11,385 nt of DNA, from contig MU657287.1 of NCBI GenBank assembly GCA_026770575.1, positions 1-11,385 on the forward strand, written 5' to 3'. The stretch's first letter is position 1; each line of letters opens with the position of its first letter. This stretch comes from Pelagophyceae sp. CCMP2097. Its lineage: Eukaryota > Sar > Pelagophyceae. The notes under the pieces are model-generated. The model saw nothing but the letters and a program-made list of their open reading frames with translations. It had not been told where the DNA came from and did no database searches. The position numbers and the translations under genes are program-made. Below are positions 7,501 through 11,385 of this stretch, in pieces.

Positions 7501-10500
7501 CCATTCGAAGGGTCCCTCTGCAAGGCCCTTCGGGACGGTCCCTATGCAGGAGCCAGGGACGGTGTATTCGGGTCGGGTTTTCAATTTGTGCCGCACCAAA
7601 AGGGTCGCGGGTTTGCCGAGCAACCAAACCCGTCTTCGAAGGGTCGGGTTCGGCTTCGGGCCACGACCAGACCCGCGGGTTTACGGGTCGGCCAAAGCGC
7701 GTAAACCCGGCCCGCGGGTTTCGGGCAAACCCGAACCCGTGCTGCTCCTATCTCCGGACCCTCGAGACGGCCCCCTCGAGACGGTCCTTTTCGACGGCCT
7801 CTGGAGACGACCTCTCGAGATGGCCCCTTTCGACGGCCATTCGAAACGACGCCTTGAGACGGCCCCTCGAGAAGGCCCCTGGAGACGACCATTCGAGACG
7901 GTGCCTTAAGACGGCCCCTGGAGACGGCCATTCGAAACGACGCTTTGAGACGGCCCCTTTCGATGGCTATTCGAAACGACGCTTTGAGACGGCCCCTCGA
8001 GAGGCTCGGACGGTCCCTCGGATGGTCGCTTGGGCGGTCCCTTGGACAATTCCTTTGGACAGTTCCTTGGACGGGCCCTCTGTGACGGTCGCTTTGACGG
8101 CGGCCCCTCGACGGTCCCTTGGACGGTCTTTCGGCTGCCGGCTCCTCGACTGCAGCCCTTCTGCGACGTCCCTGGACGGGCCCTCGGAGAGTCGCTCGGA
8201 CGGTCCCTCAGACGATCACTTGGGCGGTCCTTTGGACAGTTTCATTGGAGGGTCCCGTGGAGGATCCCTCAACGGTCCGTGGGACGGTCATTTGGACGGC
8301 CGCTCGACTCCGGCCCCTCTGCGACGTCACGCGGGCGGTCCCTCGGACGGACCCTGCAACGGTCCCTTGGGCGGGCCTTTGGACAGTCCTTTTGGACAGT
8401 TCCTTGGGCGGTCCCTTGAGCTATCTCTCGACAGGCCCTCGGCGGGTCCTCTGCGACGGTCCTGTGGACGATTCCTCGGACGGTCGTTTGGATGGCCCCT
8501 CGAACGGTCCCTCGGACGGTCCCTTGGGCGATCCTTTGGACACTTCCTTTGGACTGTTCCATAGACGGTCCCTTGAACGGTCCCTCTGCGACGGATCCGT
8601 GGACGGTCCCTTTAAAGGTCCTTTCGACGGTCCCTTCGACTGGTCCCTTGGACGGTCCCTCGTCGGTCTCTTTGCGGCAGTCCCGTGTAGGGTCCCTCGG
8701 ACGGACCCTTGGGCGGTCGCTTGGCTGCCGTCTCCTCGACTGCGATCCCTGTGCGTCCCTCTGGGCGGTCTCTTGAAGCGGGCCCTCGAGACGGCCTCTC
8801 TGGACGGCATCTCGAGACGACCCCTCAAGACAGCTGCAAGGGCCCTTGGGCCCTCGAGACCCGGGCCTCGCCCGCAGGCCGACGCAGCTCAAGGCCCGGG
8901 GGCGTGCGCTTTACGTCCCCGCGGGACTCTCGCTCAAAGGTCCTTCGTTTAACGAGGCGCCTCCTTCCGAGACGGTCCCTCGGACCTTTGAGACGGTCCC
9001 TATAGACGGTCCCGGAAGGTCCCCGGTCCGTTCAACACCCCACGGTCCTTCAAGACGGGCCATGACAATGCCCCTACGGTCCTTTGAGACTGTCATCCTT
9101 CTGGCTATCCCTCATGGAGGTCCATGCAACGGCTCCTCTCTACGGCTGCTCTAGAAGGCCCGAGGCGGTCTTCTGGGCTCTCCCTCAAAGGTCCCTCGTG
9201 CGGGCCATTCGACGGCCCCGCGAGGCGGTCCTTTGAGACCGGCCCGCGTACGGTCCTTCGAGAACTTCCCGAGAGGGCCCTCGAGACAATCCTTGGAGAC
9301 GGTCCCTCAAAGGTCCCTTGTATGGGCCATGCACGGTAAATCGAGGCGGCTCTTCGGGGCTCGCCCTCGAAGGTCCCTCGGGACGGTCCCGAAAAGGTCC
9401 TTCCTATTGCGGTCCCTCGAACGGTCCCTCGGGGCGGTCCTTTGTCCTAAAAGGTCCCTCCTCGGGACGGGGCCTCGAAAGGCCTATACCGGAAGTGGTC
9501 ATCTGCGGTCCCAGAGACGGGCCCTGAGGCTCGACGGTCCCGGAGATTGCCCTAGAGACGGCCAGGAAGACGGGTCCAGAGACGGGCCCAGAGACGGGCC
9601 CTTCAAAGGTCCCAGAGACGGTCCGTCGACGACCCCGGAGGCCCCCTCTGCGTAATTCCCCCGCAGGCAGGGGTCCACCCCCCCGCTGCCTGCCACGCTC
9701 TCGCCGTCTAGAAAGGCGCCGGGGTCCGGTGTGTCGGTGGGGCTGAAATGCTCGAGACTGGTTTGGGGTCGTTCTAGACGGGGGAAGGCACCGGAGACGC
9801 TCTACGGGCCCGGAGATGGGCCCGGAGACGCCATCGGCGGTCCCGGAGAGGCTGGAGACGGTCCCTTTCGACGGTCCCGGAGACGGCCCCTTTGCGGCCC
9901 GGAGATGGTCCGGAGACGGCCAGTCGTCGATCCGGCGGCTGTCTTGGGGGCGGGCTCGGAGACGGGCCGTCATCGGTCCGGCGACTGTTCCGGAGACAGC
10001 CCGGGAGACAGTCCCGTCGTCGGTCCGGCGGCGGCCCTCCGGGCGGTTCTCGTTCCTCGCGCTGTGTCTCTTTGTCGCCTCGATATTCGCCTGTTGTGTT
10101 TCCTCGATATTCGCCTCGATCCGCGCCGGCGTGCGGTGCCGTTTCGACGGACGGTCCGACGAATGATTTAGGCGGCGCTGAACATGATGACGCGGACTTC
10201 CGCGGGCGATTACGCAAAGTCCAAAATCTATATGACCGCGGTACGTCGGCCGAAGCACCGCACTCTTGCCGCGGAGGCCCCTTTCAGACTCTTGCCGCCC
10301 CATTCGAGGGCCCTGTTCGAGGGCCCTGTTCGAGGGCCTTTTACAATCCCCCGTTCTTCCGGCCCCGCCCTTTGTCCGCCCGACTTATGAAACTAGGCGG
10401 ACACTGGTTGGATCAACGACGAGAAGCCGGTGGACTTGGCGGCGGCGCACGCGAGTCAACATGATTTCCAGACGCCTCTAGACGAAATCGACGCCGCGGC

Positions 10501-10609
10501 GAGGGTTTTAGATCCTATTATTGCTCCAATGCTCCGGCTCCAAAACGGCCAAGCGCCGGACCCGCCCTACGGCGTCTTTCTGAAGGACTATTCGCCCTGC
10601 GAGTGGTGA
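709..10609 (+). CDS. Zinc-ribbon plus short-chain dehydrogenase/reductase (SDR) family protein, five exons
   Basis: Join 709-1570, 5590-6149, 6216-6380, 10172-10240 and 10397-10609; the product is 622 residues. The ATG at 709 lies in a GCCGCCATGG context and an in-frame TGA at 670-672 closes the frame upstream. Residues 1-50 are basic then acidic/Ser-rich. C186, C189, C204 and C207 form a CxxC-CxxC zinc-ribbon-like segment. The Rossmann SDR domain runs from about residue 221, with TGARVKIG (229-236), NNACQT (310-315), NTLAPF (479-484), NVSAMEG (506-512), HTNMAKAALNMM (524-535) and DTGW (554-557). From memory, this motif order matches an uncharacterised SDR family in bacteria and eukaryotes, some members with a similar Cys-rich leader. 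The substrate is unknown; NAD(P)-dependent oxidoreductase activity is inferred. The usual Tyr of YxxxK is Thr (T525...K529). No signal peptide or membrane segment is evident. Splice sites are inferred from phase and homology, not from transcripts. Confidence 0.9.
790..825 (+). repeat. Trinucleotide run GAC/AGC inside exon 1
   Basis: Twelve consecutive codons made of GAC and AGC triplets encode three Asp, five Ser and four Asp. This is a coding microsatellite that makes an acidic, phosphorylatable-looking stretch (Ser next to Asp suits casein kinase 2, which is inference). It is a likely site of length variation between alleles. Confidence 0.85.
2152..2163. repeat. Higher-order repeat anchor CTCGAATTCGAG, copy 1
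   Basis: This 12-bp palindrome, preceded by CGACCCT and followed by ACGGCCTCC, marks the start of a longer shared segment also found at 2487, 3899 and, inverted, at 4941. It lies 335 bp before copy 2. It shows that the satellite has been amplified in blocks of several units. Confidence 0.75.
2487..2498. repeat. Higher-order repeat anchor, copy 2
   Basis: The palindrome CTCGAATTCGAG recurs with flanks GACGGCCCT and ACGGCCTCCAAACG. The following bases, up to the motif GACGATCCGTTCGACG, match copy 3 closely. Confidence 0.75.
2848..2919 (+). repeat. Short local array of a 15-bp GGCGCCT-type unit
   Basis: Four copies of a unit close to GGCGCCTNTGCAAG occur at 2848-2862, 2870-2884, 2885-2899 and 2904-2919. 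The unit is not part of the GACGG satellite. It sits exactly at the outer edge of the left arm of the large inverted repeat. A related sequence (reverse complement of about 5535-5554) marks the outer edge of the right arm. Confidence 0.65.
3686..3697 (+). repeat. Run of twelve G in intron 1
   Basis: A homopolymer of 12 G interrupts the satellite in the left arm of the inverted repeat. The matching place in the right arm (about 5268-5275) carries only a run of six C on the plus strand next to a GCCGC, so the tract has changed length since the arms diverged. It could also be an assembly or sequencing weak point. Confidence 0.7.
3899..3910. repeat. Higher-order repeat anchor, copy 3
   Basis: CTCGAATTCGAG recurs with flanks GACGGCCCT and CAGGCCTCCAAACGACC, continuing to GAAGACGATCCGTTCGACGG as in copy 2. 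This copy is the partner of the inverted copy at 4941. Confidence 0.75.
4491..4696. other. Spacer (loop) between the arms of the inverted repeat
   Basis: About 206 bp in which the satellite becomes irregular. The stretch around 4580-4680 has little of the GACGG unit and includes CATCCCCCGCGTGTCGAGCC and GTGAAAGCGTTGAGCG. Plus-orientation units end and minus-orientation units begin here. I see no gene or element ends inside it. Confidence 0.6.
4941..4952. repeat. Higher-order repeat anchor, inverted copy
   Basis: The same 12-bp palindrome, but with flanks in reverse complement order: GAGGCCGT before and AGGGCCGTC after. It shows that the right arm is an inverted duplicate of the 3899 region and not just a satellite in opposite orientation. 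Confidence 0.75.
5590..6149 (+). CDS. Exon 2: SDR central region with NNACQT motif
   Basis: Encodes the last two bases of codon 288 through residue 474. It begins after CTAG and gives RAVESLCDALPALLGGALHI, then IVNNACQTVRRPPQYY, the conserved strand-4 region of this SDR family. An Ala/Gly/Pro-rich insert (about 343-380) follows. The segment from FPQGRTD to LDLRQRNSWMLKLEDVSTPE matches a conserved region I associate with the family. The exon ends at GAG, and the donor GTGCGT starts at 6150 (phase 0). Confidence 0.9.
6150..6215 (+). other. Intron 2 (66 bp)
   Basis: The donor is GTGCGT and the acceptor is CGTAG ending at 6215. It contains an in-frame TGA after RRGRVCV, so retention would truncate the protein before the NVSAMEG region. 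Removal joins STPEAAE to VFAINTLAPF in phase 0, as expected for the family. It carries no satellite, unlike introns 1 and 3. Confidence 0.9.
6216..6380 (+). CDS. Exon 3: active-site region of the SDR
   Basis: Encodes residues 475-529 with phase 0 on both sides. It contains NTLAPF (helix 5), FIVNVSAMEGKFYRHK with the Ser position of the SDR active site (S508), and HPHTNMAK ending in the active-site Lys (K529). The residue four before this Lys is Thr instead of Tyr. The donor GTGCGT starts at 6381. Confidence 0.92.
6401..6442 (+). repeat. Perfect 21-bp tandem duplication just inside intron 3
   Basis: Two identical, adjacent 21-bp units, each starting TGTTCATCG and ending GTTTATTT, lie 20 bp downstream of the donor. 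The sequence is AT/T-rich and unrelated to the satellite that starts near 6465. Perfect identity suggests a recent slippage or duplication. Confidence 0.85.
6684..6780 (+). repeat. 97-bp satellite block, copy 1 (left of the inserted element)
   Basis: Matches 7154-7250 over its full 97 bp with four mismatches by my reading. It ends at TCTG, directly against the terminal repeat of the inserted element. The pair gives before/after evidence for the insertion. Confidence 0.85.
6977..7004. repeat. Perfect 28-bp palindrome with G7/C7 core
   Basis: TGACCTGGGGGGGC followed directly by its exact reverse complement, with no loop. It lies in the middle of the inserted element and could extrude as a cruciform. 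Confidence 0.9.
6994..7041 (+). repeat. 20-bp direct repeat inside the element
   Basis: CCCCCAGGTCAACGCCAAGG occurs identically at 6994-7013 and 7022-7041, 28 bp apart. The first copy overlaps the right half of the perfect palindrome, so the second may be a partial duplication of it. Confidence 0.9.
7154..7250 (+). repeat. 97-bp satellite block, copy 2 (preserves the unoccupied site)
   Basis: Same block as 6684-6780. It continues uninterrupted into GGACGGTCCCTCTGG at 7249-7263, where copy 1 has the element inserted. Confidence 0.85.
7560..7745. repeat. Non-satellite block rich in CGGGTTT / AAACCCG
   Basis: The GACGG satellite stops and is replaced by about 185 bp of GGGTCGGGTTTTC, CGCGGGTTTACGGG, GTAAACCCGG and CAAACCCGAACCCG. 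GGGTTTACG (7677-7685) and CGTAAACCC (7700-7708) form a 9-bp stem. The block looks like an inserted foldback or SINE-like repeat. AGGAGC just left of it and GCTCCT just right of it are a weak inverted pair. It is not a telomere array, because the spacing is irregular. Confidence 0.55.
7838..8005 (+). repeat. Higher-order repeat with 39/52-bp spacing in intron 3
   Basis: A motif ATTCGAAACGACG starts near 7839, 7891 (as ATTCGAGACGGTG), 7930 and 7969. The spacings are 52, 39 and 39 bp, that is four, three and three times 13 bp. Each is followed by TTGAGACGGCCCC or similar. This indicates block amplification of groups of satellite units. Confidence 0.7.
9663..9693. repeat. Small hairpin in a unique stretch of intron 3
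   Basis: GCAGGCAG (9663-9670) pairs with CTGCCTGC (9686-9693), extended by GGG against CCC. It lies in a stretch of about 130 bp (9660-9790) that lacks clear satellite units. Confidence 0.6.
10078..10116 (+). repeat. Direct repeat CCTCGATATTCGCCT upstream of the intron 3 acceptor
   Basis: Two identical 15-bp copies (10078-10092 and 10102-10116) are 24 bp apart, with a third partial CCTCGAT directly after. They lie 55-95 bp before the acceptor, in T/C-richer sequence that may hold the branch point and pyrimidine tract; that role is inference. Confidence 0.65.
10172..10240 (+). CDS. Exon 4: 23-codon micro-exon with the conserved SDR helix
   Basis: Encodes residues 530-552, AALNMMTRTSAGDYAKSKIY and then MTA, in phase 0. 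The sequence directly follows the active-site Lys in SDRs. It lies between a 3.8-kb intron and a 156-bp intron, and is only 69 bp long. The acceptor TTTAG ends at 10171 and the donor GTACGT starts at 10241. Confidence 0.9.
10241..10396 (+). other. Intron 4 (156 bp)
   Basis: The donor is GTACGT and the acceptor is AACTAG ending at 10396. Removal gives MTAADTGWINDEKP. Position 553 is Ala, where I would expect Val in the family, but the frame and the following DTGW are correct. The intron contains a three-copy 13-bp array, annotated separately. Confidence 0.85.
10303..10338 (-). repeat. Three-copy 13-bp array in intron 4, related to the satellite
   Basis: TTCGAGGGCCCTG occurs twice at 10303-10328, then a partial TTCGAGGGCC. 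Its reverse complement, GGGCCCTCGAA, resembles the GACGGGCCCTCGA variants of introns 1 and 3. It may be a minimal relative or seed of the same satellite. Confidence 0.65.
10397..10609 (+). CDS. Exon 5: C-terminus of the SDR protein
   Basis: Encodes residues 553-622 and the TGA stop. It opens with ADTGWINDEKP (the conserved DTGW after strand 6). The helix containing TPLDEIDAAARVLDPIIAPM follows, and it ends YGVFLKDYSPCEW. The ending with a GVFLKDY-type strand is typical of this SDR family as I remember it, so the C-terminus looks complete. Confidence 0.92.
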   Translation, partial: ADTGWINDEKPVDLAAAHASQHDFQTPLDEIDAAARVLDPIIAPMLRLQNGQAPDPPYGVFLKDYSPCEW

Positions 10610-11348
10610 ATCTAACGATAACGGGGGCGTATTGCAAATCCCCGGAAGGTGTTTCCGTCGGGTTGCTCAATGCTCACCCCTCTTGTCGATGCGATTCGGG
10701 CACCCGCACTCTGGGACCTTTCGGGAGAAGTGCGCCTCCCTCCGGCTCGCAAGCTCGGGGGCGGCTGGCCGTCTGCGGCCGTCTGGGTGACGTGCCAATA
10801 CGCAACTGAAACGGCTGACAACTCCGGATCCGGATCGGATCGAAGGGCCCTGCAATACCGGACCTGGAGTCCGGGCATTGCCGCGGACATGGGAATCTGG
10901 AAGCTCAATACCGTATCATGATCCAAGGCAGTATCCTTTTGTTGCTTGCTTAAAATTCACCCTGGGTTTGCGGCATCGAAGTCTCTGCAAGCCGTACAAA
11001 AATGCGTCCTCTGGCAAACGTGCAGCCTGTGCATAATACGTCGCCGGCGGATCAAGGTCCGCGCCTGGGCGGGCGGGCGGAAAAGAACACGACGGAATCA
11101 GTTGGACTGAAATTGGCCATTCTCAGAAATGGCCGTCATTTGAGTGAAGCTGAAAGTTAAGTATTTTTATCGGGATATTACAAGAGCGCGCCGGAGGCAC
11201 ACGGAGGACCCGAAGGATACAGCCAAATCCCATTGCAATGCCCACGTAAATAATTGAAATTATTTAACTAATCGCTGAACTTTCAAATCCTCCTTATCTT
11301 TATTTTTATTATTTTATTTCTTATTGAGCTGTTTATTTTTCTTTTTTT
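10610..11348. other. 3' UTR and downstream intergenic DNA
   Basis: Short open frames (for example 10649-10921 plus and 10612-10926 minus) overlap each other and show no recognisable motif, so I do not call them. No AATAAA is visible on the plus strand. 11115-11134 holds a perfect 7-bp stem GGCCATT/AATGGCC with a 6-nt loop. 11247-11266 is a near-palindrome TAAATAATT-GA-AATTATTTA. Composition changes from GC-rich to AT-rich from about 11150 onward, with T-rich runs at 11285-11349. Confidence 0.6.
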
Positions 11349-11385
11349 TGCGGCCGACCAGATTCGAACCTGTGACCAAAAACTT
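11349..11385 (-). tRNA. 3' part of a tRNA or tRNA-derived sequence, cut by the window end
   Basis: On the minus strand the sequence reads ACAGG-TTCGAAT-CTGGT, a T arm with a B-box-like GGTTCGAAT, followed by CGGCCGC (possible 3' half of an acceptor stem) and A as discriminator. The T stem has an A-G mismatch and a G-T pair. The anticodon and D arm lie outside the window, so identity is unknown. No T-run terminator follows on the minus strand; instead an A8 run and more A-rich sequence follow. That fits a tRNA pseudogene or tRNA-derived retroposon as well as a real tRNA. Confidence 0.5.

Larger units (their letters stand above)
6381..10171 (+). repeat. Intron 3: 3.8-kb intron of 12/13-bp satellite with inserted elements
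   Basis: The donor is GTGCGT and the acceptor is TTTAG ending at 10171. Joining the exons gives HTNMAK|AALNMMTRTS in phase 0, a continuous conserved SDR helix. Sub-regions differ. 6470-6780 and 7143-7555 carry the 13-bp unit GACGGTCCCTCTG. 6781-7142 is a transposon-like element. 7560-7745 is a CGGGTTT-rich block. 7755-8005 shows higher-order periods of 39 and 52 bp. 8010-8780 is mainly GACGGTCCCTTG/GACGGTCCCTCG. 8780-9650 is more degenerate. 9660-9790 is a short unique stretch with a small hairpin. 9790-10050 has units such as CGGAGACGGTCC. The last 120 bp before the acceptor are largely unique and partly pyrimidine-rich. GACGG stays on the plus strand throughout. Confidence 0.9.

Noticed and set aside
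7560..7745. Interstitial telomere array
   Set aside because: GGGTTT-like words are frequent but not in regular tandem, and they occur in both orientations with foldbacks.
7365..8564. Long plus-strand open frame of 399 codons in intron 3
   Set aside because: It runs through the transposon-flanking satellite. The translation is a low-complexity Gly/Pro/Ser/Leu/Arg mix without motifs. Units of 12 bp keep a frame open by arithmetic, and several other frames of both strands are open over the same DNA.
10612..10926. Overlapping open frames downstream of the stop codon on both strands
   Set aside because: Both strands are open over the same 300 bp, no recognisable family, and no splice or start evidence. 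They are kept as intergenic or 3' UTR.
11247..11266. AT-rich near-palindrome as a terminator or element end
   Set aside because: A 9-bp stem with a 2-nt loop in AT-rich DNA is easily found by chance, and nothing pairs with it as a second end.

Overview
The window looks like nuclear DNA of a GC-rich microbial eukaryote. It is dominated by one spliced plus-strand gene that runs almost the full length (start codon 709, stop 10607-10609). Five exons can be assembled with consistent reading phase into a 622-residue protein. All four introns begin with GT and end with TAG followed by an exonic G. Abundant intronic satellite DNA, an in-frame stop upstream of a Kozak-like ATG and absent bacterial gene spacing also argue for a eukaryote. 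A dinoflagellate or other alga/protist with large introns is plausible (AG|G acceptors and intron-borne repeats would fit), but the lineage cannot be fixed from the sequence alone.

The protein has a charged, low-complexity N-terminus, then a CxxC...CxxC zinc-ribbon-like segment, then a short-chain dehydrogenase/reductase (SDR) Rossmann domain of an uncharacterised family. The conserved landmarks (TGARVKIG, NNACQT, NTLAPF, NVSAMEG, HTNMAKAALNMM, DTGW) are spread over all five exons. This strongly supports the splicing model even though the exons are separated by up to 4 kb. The usual catalytic Tyr of the YxxxK motif is Thr in this model.

Layout: 1-708 is the upstream flank, with a dispersed 25-bp GC-rich repeat. 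Exon 1 is 709-1570. Intron 1 (1571-5589, about 4.0 kb) is almost wholly a degenerate 12-bp satellite built on GACGGTCCTCGA/GACGGCCCTCGA. Its second half folds back on the first as an imperfect inverted repeat of about 2.65 kb. Exon 2 is 5590-6149, intron 2 is 66 bp, and exon 3 is 6216-6380. Intron 3 (6381-10171, about 3.8 kb) carries the same satellite in 12- and 13-bp forms. It is interrupted by a 362-bp element with 20-bp perfect terminal inverted repeats and a TCTG target duplication, and by a block rich in CGGGTTT/AAACCCG. Exon 4 (10172-10240), the 156-bp intron 4 and exon 5 (10397-10609) finish the gene. The 3' flank (10610-11385) has no convincing gene until a truncated tRNA-like sequence on the minus strand at the window edge, next to an A-rich tract.

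The most interesting material is non-coding: the same short satellite family fills two introns of one gene and shows higher-order repeats, an orientation switch that makes a giant hairpin, and a transposon insertion whose unoccupied site is still visible in a neighbouring repeat copy.
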